Below are positions 48,329-57,800 of a DNA stretch of 64,000 nt, piece by piece (the stretch's first letter is position 1; each line of letters starts with the position of its first letter). Source of the DNA: Rothia santali (GTDB lineage: Bacteria; Actinomycetota; Actinomycetes; Actinomycetales; Micrococcaceae). Made by a program: the position numbers and the translations under genes. The DNA is taken from positions 1 to 64,000 of the forward strand of contig NZ_JANAFB010000002.1 in the NCBI RefSeq assembly GCF_024199905.1, written 5' to 3'. The notes below the pieces were generated by a model. That model had not been told where the DNA came from. It ran no database searches and saw only the letters and a list, made by a program, of their open reading frames with translations.

Positions 48329-50178
48329 CGGGTCGGGGCCCCCGGGCTGCGAAAGAGCCGGCAGGAGACGAATCCCCAGCCGAGGCGGTCGATCTCGACG
48401 CCGTCCCAGCCGGCCGCGCGGGCGAGCTCCGCGAGTTGCTGGTCGGTGCGGTGGGCGCGGCCGGTCACCGCCAGGGAGACCAGGGCGGTCTCCGCGGCGG
48501 AGGGACTCAGCTCGTCGGGACGGGGCGAGTCGATGACGACGGCGCGGTCCCCGGAGACGCCAAGGGCGCGCAGGTGGGCCAGGGCGGCGTCGTCGTCGAG
48601 CAGGTGCAGCCACATGACGGAGACGGGGATGCTACCGTCGGCCTCGAGCGGCACGTCGTAGGGGGACTCCGCGAGGCGGCAGGCCGCGGGGGCGCCCTCG
48701 CGCTCCTCCAGCAGCCGGTGCAGGCCGGGGGCGCCGGGGCCGGTGACCGCGAGGCGCTCGGCCCCGAGCGCGTCCAGGCTACCGAAGACGGCGTGCTGCA
48801 GGTAGTCGAGCGCCTCGGCGTGTTCGGCGACCTCCTCCAGCAGCTCCGGGTTCTCCTGGGCCGAGCGGGCGAAGGTGCGGCCGTGGTGCAGGGTCCAGGC
48901 GGAGGGCCGGGGCTCAGCGGAGGGGCGGGTCTCGGCGGATGCGCTCCCGGCGGCGCGGTTTGAGCCGACGCCGGGTGCCGAGCCGGCCCCGGATCCGCGC
49001 AGGGCCTCGGGCAGGCGGGTCAGCGAGGCGATGGGAGCGAAGGCCGCGGGCTCGAAGTCCTCGCGGAGGTGCTCGTCCTCCATCAGCTCCCGGCCGAGCT
49101 CGGTCAGGCGCCAGTCCGCCCGCCCTGCGGACTCGCGGCGCTCCACGACGCCGTGCTGGTCCAGCACGTGCAGGAGCGCCTCGAGGCCCCCGGGCTCGAG
49201 GCCGGCGGCCCCGGCGATCCCCGCGGTGCTCACGGGTGCCTCGGTCAGGGGCTCCAGCGCCCCGGTCTGGACCGCGGCGGCCAGGGCGAACCAGGCGACC
49301 GGCGAGGCCGGCAGGGAGGGCGCGGCACCGGCGTCGCCGGCCCGGCCCTCGTCTTTGGGCAGGTGCCAGTACCCGGTGATGTTGGTGCGGCTCTTGGGCA
49401 GGCCGAGCTCGCGGGAGCCCCAGCGGCGCAGCGGCAGCAGCGACTTCGCCTCGCCCGCGGCCCACAGGAAGGGGGTCTCGCCGAGGAGGAGGTCCAGGCT
49501 CTCCTCGCCGGCCAGCTCGTCTAGGCGGGCGCGCACCCCGGCGAGGATCTTCTCGCCGTCGGCGCCCGTTCCCTCGAGCCAGTGGATCGTGTCGCGCGGG
49601 CCCAGGTTCAGGTCCTGGCGGCCCCGCGGGTCGTCGAGGGAGACGACGATGTGCGCCGGCGCCGCCGTCGGCCGCTCATCGAGGAAGCGGCCGATGGCCG
49701 GCAGGGCGGTCTCGTCCCCGAACATGACGACGGCGCTCACGCCGTCGGGGAAGACCGTGGAGCCCTTGGGGCCCACGAAGGTCAGCTGGTCGCCCGGGCG
49801 GGCCGAGCCCGCCCAGGCGACCGCGGGCCCGTCTCCGTGCATCACGAAGTCGAGCGCGAGTTCTCCGGCCGATGCATCCACCCACCGAGGGGTGTAGTCC
49901 CGGGTGAGGCGCAGGGGCGCGTCCGTCCACTCGATCCCGTTCTCCAGCTGGCGCGGGAGGACCTCGCTCACCGGACCGCTCTCGGCGAAGATGAGCTTGA
50001 CGTGGTCGTCGAATCCCGGCGCCGCGAAGGCGGGGGCCTCCGCGCCGTCCCGCGAGCCCGCCAGCAGCTGCTCGCCGCCGAGGCGGACCCGGCGCATGCG
50101 CGGGGTCACGTCCTCGACGTCGAGCACCTCGACGGTCCGCAGGATCAGCGGGTGGATGATCAGCTGGTGGTGGCTCAT
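48325..50178 (-). CDS. Siderophore-interacting protein with a winged-helix/methyltransferase-like extension
   Basis: Residues 1-275 form a SIP/ViuB-type ferric-siderophore reductase: FAD-binding barrel with RLTRDYTPRW (the FAD motif RxYTxR) and NADPH domain with FGDETALPAIGRFL and the terminal YWHLPKDEG. The next 340 residues, unusual for the family, contain a winged-helix-like segment (ALEALLHVLDQHGVVERRESAG) and a region resembling a SAM O-methyltransferase fold (FGSLDALGAERLAVTGPGAPGL, then a terminal VSLAVTGRAHRTDQQLAEL) without a convincing GxGxG. It should release iron after uptake; the extension has no known role. The ATG overlaps the binding-protein stop. Confidence 0.87.
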   Translation of the reverse strand: MSHHQLIIHPLILRTVEVLDVEDVTPRMRRVRLGGEQLLAGSRDGAEAPAFAAPGFDDHVKLIFAESGPVSEVLPRQLENGIEWTDAPLRLTRDYTPRWVDASAGELALDFVMHGDGPAVAWAGSARPGDQLTFVGPKGSTVFPDGVSAVVMFGDETALPAIGRFLDERPTAAPAHIVVSLDDPRGRQDLNLGPRDTIHWLEGTGADGEKILAGVRARLDELAGEESLDLLLGETPFLWAAGEAKSLLPLRRWGSRELGLPKSRTNITGYWHLPKDEGRAGDAGAAPSLPASPVAWFALAAAVQTGALEPLTEAPVSTAGIAGAAGLEPGGLEALLHVLDQHGVVERRESAGRADWRLTELGRELMEDEHLREDFEPAAFAPIASLTRLPEALRGSGAGSAPGVGSNRAAGSASAETRPSAEPRPSAWTLHHGRTFARSAQENPELLEEVAEHAEALDYLQHAVFGSLDALGAERLAVTGPGAPGLHRLLEEREGAPAACRLAESPYDVPLEADGSIPVSVMWLHLLDDDAALAHLRALGVSGDRAVVIDSPRPDELSPSAAETALVSLAVTGRAHRTDQQLAELARAAGWDGVEIDRLGWGFVSCRLFRSPGAPTR

Positions 50179-51185
50179 TTGCCGAAGTTCTCCTCCACCT
50201 GGTCGAGCAGGGCCATCGCCTCGTCGTAGTCGTGGCGGGAGGCCCAGTACGGCAGGTCGTAGGCGTGGCCGTTCTGGAACGCGGGCAGGTCCTGCCACAC
50301 GGGACGATCCTTCAGCTCATCGACCGAGATCGTGTCGGCATTGAACCCGTTGACGAAGACCGTTTCCGAGTCTACGAGCTGACCGAGCTGTTCGGTGGAC
50401 AGCTCCGCCATGTCCCCGCCCGGGGCGTAGGGCTCGAGGTTGTTCTCCTCGGAGAGCGGGTTGATCTCGAAGCCGAGGTCGGAGAAGAGCTCCGGCAGAG
50501 CCGAGTTGTCAAAGGCGAGGTACGGGGTGCCATCGGCCACCACGGAGATGAACGACGTCGGCTGCGGGGGGACCTCGATGCTGCCACGCACGTCCTCGAT
50601 GCGGGCGTCGTAGTCGCTCAGCATCTCGTCGTACTTGTCCTGCTTGCCGAAGGTATCCACGGCCAGGAACTTCAGCTGGTCCTGCCAGGTCTCGAAGCCC
50701 TTGTCCACCATCACGGTCGGGGCGATGTCCGAGAGGTCGTCGTAGATCTCGTCGGCCTGGAAGTAGGGGAAGCCCCAGCCGCCGGCGATGATCAGGTCCG
50801 GCTCGGCGGCCATGATGGACTCCAGGTCGAAGCCCTCGGTGCTCCAGGGCAGGAACTCCGTGCCGTCCTCCTCGGGCTTGTCGCCCCACATGTCGGAGAA
50901 CTCGCCCGCGCCGTCCGCGTCCTCGGGGACCACGTTCGTCACGGGGACGTCCAGGTCGTAGAGGTAACCGGCCAGGGCGTAGTTCAGCACGACGACCTTC
51001 TGCGGGTCGCCCGGGACCGTCACGTCGCCCTTGGGGGTGGAGACCGTGCGGTCGGCCGACTGCTCGGCGGACTGGCTGCTGTCGGAGCTGGCCTCGTCGG
51101 AGCCCTGCGCACATCCGGCCAGGCCGATCGTGGAGGCGACCAGCAGCGACACTGTCAGCTTGGACAGGGTGGAGAATTTAGACAT
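50175..51185 (-). CDS. Iron-siderophore binding lipoprotein (FepB/FhuD type)
   Basis: A 336-residue periplasmic-type binding protein anchored as a lipoprotein: signal SKLTVSLLVASTIGLAGC with lipobox LAGC (Cys near 25), then a Ser/Asp/Gln-rich linker. The class III fold shows in DPQKVVVLNYALAGYLYDL, AAEPDLIIAGGWG and VFVNGFNADTISV. It is the first gene of the iron operon, with a DtxR box about 90 bases before the ATG. The ligand siderophore cannot be told from the sequence. Confidence 0.93.
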   Translation of the reverse strand: MSKFSTLSKLTVSLLVASTIGLAGCAQGSDEASSDSSQSAEQSADRTVSTPKGDVTVPGDPQKVVVLNYALAGYLYDLDVPVTNVVPEDADGAGEFSDMWGDKPEEDGTEFLPWSTEGFDLESIMAAEPDLIIAGGWGFPYFQADEIYDDLSDIAPTVMVDKGFETWQDQLKFLAVDTFGKQDKYDEMLSDYDARIEDVRGSIEVPPQPTSFISVVADGTPYLAFDNSALPELFSDLGFEINPLSEENNLEPYAPGGDMAELSTEQLGQLVDSETVFVNGFNADTISVDELKDRPVWQDLPAFQNGHAYDLPYWASRHDYDEAMALLDQVEENFGK

Positions 51186-51273
51186 ATTTCATTCCTCAAA
51201 GGTGAACCGGCGTCCGGCCACGCTCTCACGGGGGCGACGCTGTGATCTCGGCGCGCGATGACAACGCGCGAGG

Positions 51274-51292
51274 ATAGGTTAGCATTCCCTAA
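51274..51292 (-). promoter_or_regulatory. DtxR/IdeR box of the iron uptake operon
   Basis: On the minus strand TTAGGGAATGCTAACCTAT matches the DtxR consensus TTAGGTTAGCCTAACCTAA at 14 of 19 positions, with both outer halves conserved. It lies about 90 bases before the binding-protein start. Repression by iron-loaded DtxR/IdeR is expected. The rest of the gap (51293-51544) holds no gene or motif I can support. Confidence 0.75.
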
Positions 51293-51544
51293 GCTGTCTC
51301 CCCCAGGACGGGGCGATACGCGACCTCCCATTGCGGGTTCCGGGATCGTGGTGCGCGCGCAGAAGGGGCTGGGGCAGTTCACGGGATCGACTTCACCCGC
51401 CTTCGGGCGGCGAAGGCCGCGGAACAGGCACAGCCAACCCGGCAGTCCGGCCTTCGCCCCTAGCCGACCGCCATCCCCGCCCCGGCGCCCCAGGCACTTG
51501 GGGAGCGCCTCTCTGCCCCGGCGAGACGATATGGGCCACCGGCT

Positions 51545-51579
51545 GGGCCGGCCGCCCTCTTCACGACGACGGCCGGCCC
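51545..51579. terminator. Hairpin after the putA fragment
   Basis: GGGCCGGCCG (51545-51554) and CGGCCGGCCC (51570-51579) are perfect 10-base arms, just downstream of the stop of the putA 3' fragment. The intact putA has a similar but not identical hairpin at the same distance. Confidence 0.55.
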
Positions 51580-51585
51580 GCGGCC

Positions 51586-52291
51586 TCAGCCCTTCAGCTC
51601 CTCCGCCAGCGCGTGGAACGCCGAGGACGGGTTGCCGAAGCGGTGCAGGGTGATCGAGACCGCCTGCTCCTTGAGCCAGTACCGCAGCTCCACGCGGCCC
51701 GAGGCGGTCACGGCGTCGTCCAGCAGCGCGACCTCCGGCCGGGCGGCCAGCCGCTCCCGGAGGACCGGGTCCAGCGTGCCGATGACCCGCACGCGGGCGC
51801 CCACCGAGACGTCGTAGGCGCCGTCGGCGAGCCGGGCTGCGAAGGCGACGGCCTCGCGCGTCTCGGGGGCCGCGAAGCCCAGCTGGCCGGTAGCGGGCGC
51901 GAGCAGCGCGGAGACCTCGGGGGCGACGTCAGGATCGGCCACGATGCGCACCCCGGCCCCGGCGCGCCGGGCGGCGAGCAGCGCACGGACCGCCTCGGCC
52001 GCGACGGCGTCGGCGGACACGCGCAGCACCAGCTCCGCCGGGCGATACCGGAAGATGTTGGCCTCGCTGTCCAAGCCGGTGAGGTCGCGGGCCGCGCCGA
52101 ACTCGGTGGCCCAGGCCGCGGCGTCGCCTGAGGGGCGGCGCTCGGTGCCGGGCCGGGCGGCGTCGTGCCAGGAGCCCCTCATCATGACGTAGTTGGGGCC
52201 GCCCGCCTTGGAACCCAGCCCCACCGAGGACTGCTTCCAGCCGCCGAAGGACTGGCGCTGGACGATAGCACCGGTGATGCCGCGGTTGACG
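51586..52291 (-). pseudogene. 3' fragment of a second putA
   Basis: Encodes the carboxy end of PutA, from VNRGITGAIVQRQSFGGWKQ through GSKAGGPNYVMM to HALAEELKG. It lacks everything upstream and about 30 internal residues present in the intact gene (the ALIRCAEAEGLLDAAGADWL part). The last 150 bases are almost identical to the end of the intact putA; farther upstream the two diverge. It ends abruptly at 52291, where an arsR fragment begins. No start signal or catalytic domain remains. Confidence 0.85.
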
Positions 52292-52411
52292 CCGGCACAG
52301 CAGGCAGGTCGTCCACTCGATCGCCGACGACCACGTGACCCACGTGGTGGCCGACGCTCTCACCCACGTCCGGGAGGGTGCCCCGCACTCCTCGGACGCA
52401 CCCCGACCACA
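52292..52411 (+). pseudogene. Fragment of arsR
   Basis: 120 bases that match 43502-43621 with only about three differences, coding for RHSRQVVHSIADDHVTHVV and the following residues. They lack the DNA-binding part before and the His-rich tail after. The high identity means a recent copy event or gene conversion. Confidence 0.85.
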
Positions 52412-52419
52412 CCCGGCCG

Positions 52420-52680
52420 CGCCACCGGCTCACCCCTTCACGAGCAGCCAGTGCGCGTCGTCGCCTACCGCGCCGCTATCCCGACGTCGATCACCACGGC
52501 GGCCGGAGCATCCACTTCGGGATAATGGCAGCCGAACTCAGCGATGCCTTATTGACAAGTCGCACCCGCTCCGCCGCCAGCAGGTCATATGCCAGTCCAT
52601 GAGCTCACCGACAGCCCTGGGCGGGGAGCATGGTCAGGCCCCCGCCGTCAAGGTAGCCGATTACCGCCCATGTAGAGACA
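52420..52680 (-). pseudogene. Decayed fragment of the methyltransferase gene
   Basis: 52420-52457 is nearly identical to the 3' end of the methyltransferase at 44008 (shared CGGCTCACCCCTTCACGAGC). Weaker, gapped similarity continues to about 52680 (for example the counterpart of 44135-44190 around 52560-52615). It follows the arsR fragment in the same relative order and orientation as the intact genes. Confidence 0.6.
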
Positions 52681-53340
52681 CTGATGGAAAGATCTGCGGA
52701 CGCGAGAAGCCTCCAGTCAAACCATGATTTACTCGAACCACTTCGTGGAACCGGCAATCCGCCGCGGGGCGAGACACGCATCGCACAGCGCAGGCTGATC
52801 GCCACTGTGTCGATGACCAGGACGCACTTCAGGACCACCGCATCATCAAGCCTTGAACCCAACCTCGACGTCGGAAATTAGCCCATCCTTCAGGCGGAGC
52901 AGCTGCGCCACCTCGCCCAGCATTGCGAGCCGGACGGTGGCCGCTTGGAACAGCATTCCGACAGTCGCATGCCGCCCCGCATTGAGACCAGTGCATCACC
53001 GGCCCCTTGTTCAAGGGTCTGATCTCAGCCATGTGCATCTACCAAAGTATGCAAAACACCACCCGTTCCTGATGTCTTGAAGAACCATCGTCAATCCGAG
53101 GATGCCATGCGCGTGGTGTCGAATTCCTAACCTCACAAGCGTGGTCGCTATTGGATATCCCTCTGAGAGCTCCTCTGTCACGCCAGGAAGCATCAGGACC
53201 CCCCGAGCCACTTTAAGGTTAATCGATGTTTTCACCCTTGACCTCGCCAAGATGTCGCGCTTCACTCGGTCCTAGGGTGTCCTTTAATCGACGAATCTCT
53301 ACTCGAGGTTGAGGCACCCTCGAATGACAAGGGAAAACTA
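52681..53340. other. Intergenic stretch without recognisable genes
   Basis: About 660 bases of markedly lower GC than the flanks. Short open frames exist on both strands but none has a ribosome site, codon bias or recognisable motif. Probably remnant or imported DNA preceding the low-GC gene pair. Confidence 0.5.
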
Positions 53341-53355
53341 AGAAGGAGAATCAGA

Positions 53356-54231
53356 ATGTACCTCAGTTCCGTATTCCCCACCAGAATGAGACCGACAGCT
53401 TTGGTCATCCTTCTGGTGATGGCCCTGCTCGCCGCCCTACTCTCCCCCACTGCAGCTCGCGCCATGACATCACCAGATGCAGAGCATGCTAGCGATTCCG
53501 TCCAGGCAGCGCAGCGGTCCATCACCGCCGTACAGGAGCGCTCCGAAACCCTCATCAAGACACCCGCGCCCGACCCCGGCCCCCCGGAGGCGCTGCCCTC
53601 CCTCACGACGGAAGCAGGTGGCGGAATTGAGCTTCCTCGATTCTCAGACCAACCGCTCCGCATGACGGACTCGAGCGGGTCAGTCCTAGAGATCACCTCC
53701 CCCGCAGCGCACGATGCCAGCCGCGGTGTAGCATCACCGGACGGTGTCATTACGTACCCCACCCAGGGTTCGCATATTCATTCGCTGATTCCCACGGACT
53801 CCGGTGTGCAGCAATTGATCACACTCATCGACGAGAGTGCCCCGGACCGCTACGTGTATGACCTCACCCTTAATCCTGAGCACATCATCGAACCGCAGGA
53901 TGACGGCAGCATCCACATCAACCGGCCGGATGGATCGCTCGAGACGGCGATCGCCGCCCCTTGGGCACAGGATGCTTCGGGCAGGGACATCCCTACTCGG
54001 TTCGAAATCAAGGACGACCAGCTCGTTCAATTCATCGACCACCAGAAGGCTGAAAACGTTGCCTACCCGATCGTTGCAGACCCCTTCTGGCTGGCACCGG
54101 CCGTTGTCAGATGCCTTATTGGTATCGGAATCAATGGTCCAACCATCACGCGAATTATGCAAACCGGCACTCCCCAGGCACTCATTGCCGCCGGAGGGTA
54201 TGCCGCACTCCGATGCTTGATGGGCCGATGA
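53356..54231 (+). CDS. Secreted protein of unknown function (low GC)
   Basis: A 291-residue protein with a long signal peptide (hydrophobic core ALVILLVMALLAALLSPTAA, cleavage near ARAM, residue 36). The mature part is acidic, with a beta-rich middle (HIHSLIPTDSGVQQLITLID) and a segment KAENVAYPIVADPFW near 240 that I have seen in other uncharacterised actinobacterial secreted proteins. A short hydrophobic carboxy end (CLIGIGINGPTITRIM) follows, reminiscent of a processed or membrane-active tail. AAGGAG precedes the ATG. Codon use is far less GC-biased than in neighbours, indicating acquisition from elsewhere. Confidence 0.75.
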   Translation: MYLSSVFPTRMRPTALVILLVMALLAALLSPTAARAMTSPDAEHASDSVQAAQRSITAVQERSETLIKTPAPDPGPPEALPSLTTEAGGGIELPRFSDQPLRMTDSSGSVLEITSPAAHDASRGVASPDGVITYPTQGSHIHSLIPTDSGVQQLITLIDESAPDRYVYDLTLNPEHIIEPQDDGSIHINRPDGSLETAIAAPWAQDASGRDIPTRFEIKDDQLVQFIDHQKAENVAYPIVADPFWLAPAVVRCLIGIGINGPTITRIMQTGTPQALIAAGGYAALRCLMGR

Positions 54232-54533
54232 TGAAAAAATTCAAGAGTAAATCGTTGCCCGAATTGAAGGCAAGACTTGAATTCGTCAATCAGGAGCTAG
54301 AAAAACATTCGATAAACTCAACGAACCTCCAACAGAGCCGTGAGCTCATCGAATCCATGAAAGGACAAAACCGAGATGAGGTGAGGCGGGAACTTGCCGC
54401 ACGGGGACTCCCCCCGCTCGAGGATCAAGGAAAAACCATGGTGACCGGAGCCTGGAGTTTTTGGAAGCTGAACCGATCTCGCCAATTGCTTGAGAAGGCA
54501 ATCGAGCGTAGAGAGTCCCCCGCCGCCGGTTGA
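54228..54533 (+). CDS. Small coiled-coil protein (low GC)
   Basis: A 101-residue cytosolic, strongly charged protein, mostly helical: LPELKARLEFVNQELEKHS and ESMKGQNRDEVRRELAARG look like a helical hairpin. It overlaps the end of the secreted-protein gene (ATGATG at 54228, stop TGA 54229-54231), so the two are co-translated. It shares the low GC content. The secreted-plus-small-partner arrangement would fit a toxin/immunity or precursor/accessory pair, but no motif proves it. Confidence 0.65.
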   Translation: MMKKFKSKSLPELKARLEFVNQELEKHSINSTNLQQSRELIESMKGQNRDEVRRELAARGLPPLEDQGKTMVTGAWSFWKLNRSRQLLEKAIERRESPAAG

Positions 54534-54553
54534 GGCATGTGGGGCCCGACGAG

Positions 54554-54608
54554 TCCCCATCGGTAACAGGTTTTCGCAAGCAGTTGTTTAACCGCTTCCC
54601 GATGGGGA
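54554..54608. terminator. Inverted repeat after the low-GC gene pair
   Basis: TCCCCATCGG (54554-54563) and CCGATGGGGA (54599-54608) are perfect 10-base arms with a 35-base loop, about 20 bases after the stop of the small gene. Could be a terminator or a trace of an element end. Confidence 0.4.
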
Positions 54609-54809
54609 AGCTGGAAGCGCAGGCCACCGGGCCAGATGCCCAAAGCTGCGCGGACCGCGGCGCGGTCTGGTTCCAGTGACGAACGGAAACCCATACTCCC
54701 TGGGAAGGCAGTAGGCGCGGTGAGTACGCCGACCAAGCTGTCTTCACGGGAAAGTTCAAGAGGTATCAATAACGATTGGAGACGAAACGCAGTACCCGGC
54801 AAGTGGGCC

Positions 54810-54840
54810 GGCCGCCGCCCCTGTCGCGGGGACGGCGGCC
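54810..54840. terminator. Hairpin after putA
   Basis: GGCCGCCGCCCC (54810-54821) pairs with GGGGACGGCGGCC (54828-54840), with one bulged base, 17 bases beyond the putA stop on the minus strand. Probable putA terminator. Confidence 0.55.
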
Positions 54841-54856
54841 GACCGGTGCGCCGGCC

Positions 54857-57800
54857 TCAGCCCTTCAGCTCCTCCGCCAGCGCGTGGAACGCCGAGGACG
54901 GGTTACCGAAGCGGTGCAGGGTGATCGAGACCGCCTGCTCCTTGAGCCAGTACCGCAGCTCCACGCGGCCCGAGGCGGTCACGGCGTCGTCCAGCAGCGC
55001 GACCTCCGGCCGGGCGGCCAGCCGCTCCCGGGTGGCCGGGTCCAGCGTGCCGACCACGCGCACGCGGGCGCCCACCGAGACGTCGTAGGCGCCGTCGGCC
55101 AGGTGCCGGGCGAACGACGACTCGTCGGCCGACGCGGCATCGTCGAACCCGAGCTGCGCGGGCGCGAACGCCAGCAGCGCGGCGACCTCGGCGGAGACGC
55201 CCGGGTCGGCCACGACCCTCAGGCCAGCCCCGCTCGCCGGGCCGCCACGAGGGCGCGGGCCGTCTCGGCGGCCGAGGCGTCGGCCGCGACGCGCAGCACC
55301 AGGTCAGCCGCCCGGTAGCGGAAGATGTTGGCCTCCGCGTGCAGGCCGGTGCGGTCGCGGGCCGCGCCGAACTCGGTGGCCCAGGCCGCGGCGTCGTCGG
55401 CGACCGCGGTAGCCAGCCAGTCCGCGCCCGCGGCGTCGAGCAGCCCCTCGGCCTCGGCGCACCGGATCAGCGCGTCGATCGACGAGTCGCCGGAGTTCCT
55501 GCGCCCCGCGCCGGCCCGGGCGGCGTCGCTCCACGTGCCCATCATCATGACGTAGTTGGGGCCGCCCGCCTTGGAGCCGAGGCCCACCGAGGACTGCTTC
55601 CAGCCGCCGAAGGACTGGCGCTGCACGATCGCGCCGGTGATCCCGCGGTTGACGTAGGCGTTGCCGACCTGGACCTCCTCGGCCCAGCGGCGCACCTCGC
55701 GGGGGTCCAGGCTGTGGATGCCGCCGGTCAGGCCGAAGTCGGTCGCGTTCTGCAGCTCGATCGCCTCGTCCAGGTCCTTCGCCCGCATCAGGCCGAGCAC
55801 CGGCCCGAAGACCTCGGTCAGGTGGAAGAAGGAGCCGGGCTTCACGCCGTCCTTGATCCCGGGGGACCAGAGCCGGCCCGAGTCGTCGAGCGGGCGCGGC
55901 TCGAGCAGCCAGCGCTCCCCCTCCTCGAGCTGCGTCAGGGCCCGGTGCAGCTTCTCGCTCGGCAGCTCGGTCAGCGGACCCATCGTCGCGGAGAGGTTGG
56001 TGGGCCAGTCCACGACCATCGAGGCCGCGGCGTCGACCAGCTGGCGGCGGAACCGCTCCGAGTCGTAGACGCTGCCGACCAGGACGCCCAGCGAGGCCGC
56101 CGAGCACTTCTGACCCGCGTGGCCGAAGGCCGAGTGGACGAGGTCGGCCACCGCGAGGTCGCGGTCCGCGGCCGGGGTGATCACCAGGGCGTTCTTGCCG
56201 GAGGTCTCCGCCGCGATCCGCAGCTCGGGGCGCCAGGAGGCGAACATCGAGGCGGTCTCGGAGGCGCCGGTCAGGATCACGCGGTCGACGCCGGGGTGGC
56301 TGACCAGCGCGCGGCCGGCGTCGCGGTCGGCCGGGTAGACCCCGCGCAGCACCTCGCGCGGGACGCCGGCCTCCCACAGCGCATCCAGGATCGCCATCGA
56401 GCAGTGCGGGGTCGGCTTGGAGGGCTTGTGCACGACGCCGGCCCCGGCCGCGAGCGCGGCGAAGGTCGAGCCCGCGGGGATCGCCAGCGGGAAGTTCCAC
56501 GGCGGGGTCACCAGGACCACCCGGTCGGGGGTGAACTCGGCGTGCTCCACCTCCTCCAGCTCGAGCGCCGAGTGGGCGTAGTACCGGGCGAAGTCGATGG
56601 CCTCGGAGACCTCCGGGTCCGACTGCTCGACCGACTTCCCGACCTCGGCCGCCGCGATCGAGACCAGGTGGCCGCGGCGGGCGGCCAGGATGTCGGCGGT
56701 GCGGTACAGGATCCGGGCGCGCTCGGCGGCGGGGCGGGCGGCCCAGGCGAGCGCCGCCTGACGGACGGAGCCGATCAGGTCCTCGACGCCGTCCGCGGCG
56801 ACCGTCTCCGGCGCCAGCTGCTCCTCGAGCCAGCCCTCCCGCGCCGCAGTCTGGATCGCGGCGCGCGCCCACTGCTGGTTGGCCCGCAGCGAGGGGTCGG
56901 TGTCCGGCTCGTTGACGAACGGGGGCAGGGTGGCGGCGGCCGGGGCGCCGGCGGGCGCGGTGGCGGCCGGTGCGCCGGAGCCAGCCGGCGCGGCGTGAGC
57001 GGCCGGAGCGGCGTCGTCGGCAGGTGCAGCGTCATCGGCCGACGCAGCGGGCAGCGCCTCCGCGGAGCGGTCCTGACGGTGCTGCGGCCCGGGCGCGGTC
57101 TCGCCCTCCGCCGCGAGGAGCGCGGCGAGGTCGTCGAGGGAGGCGCGGAAGCGGCGCTCCTCGCGGGCGAAGATCTCGTTGCCGGGCTTCAGGTCGAAGA
57201 TCCCGGACATGAAGTTCTCGCTCGCGGCGTTCTCCTCGAGCCGGCGCACGAGGTAGGAGATCGCGACGTCGAACTCCTGCGGCCGCACGGCCGGGACGTA
57301 GAGCAGCAGCTGCCCGACGTCGTCGCTCACGGCCGCGGCCTGCTCGCTGGCCATGCCCTGCAGCATCTCGAACTCGATCCGGTGCGAGACCCCGCGCTCG
57401 ACGCCGAGCAGGTGGGCGAAGGCGATGTCGAAGAGGTTGTGCCCGGCGACGCCGATCCGCAGCCCCTCCATCCGCTCGGCGGTGAACAGCCAGTGCAGCA
57501 CGCGCTTGTAGTTGGCGTCGGTGGCCTGCTTGGACTCGCAGGTGGCCACGGGCCAGCCGGCGACCTCGGCGTGGACGGTCTCCATCGCGAGGTTCGCGCC
57601 CTTGACCAGGCGCACCTTGATGCCGGCGCCGCCCGCGCGGACCCGCTCGGCGGCGAACGCGGAGAGCTCCTGCATCGCCCCCAGCGCGTCGGGCAGGTAG
57701 GCCTGCAGCACGATGCCGGCCTCGAGGCCCTCGATCCCCGGGAGGGAGAGCAGCCGGGTGAAGACCTCGATGGTCAGGCGCAGGTCCCGGTACTCCTCCA

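Noticed and set aside
51586-54856. An integrative element with att sites at the two putA ends
   Set aside because: No integrase, transposase or excision gene is visible, and the left copy is longer and diverged, so duplication with rearrangement is at least as likely. Kept only as an observation.
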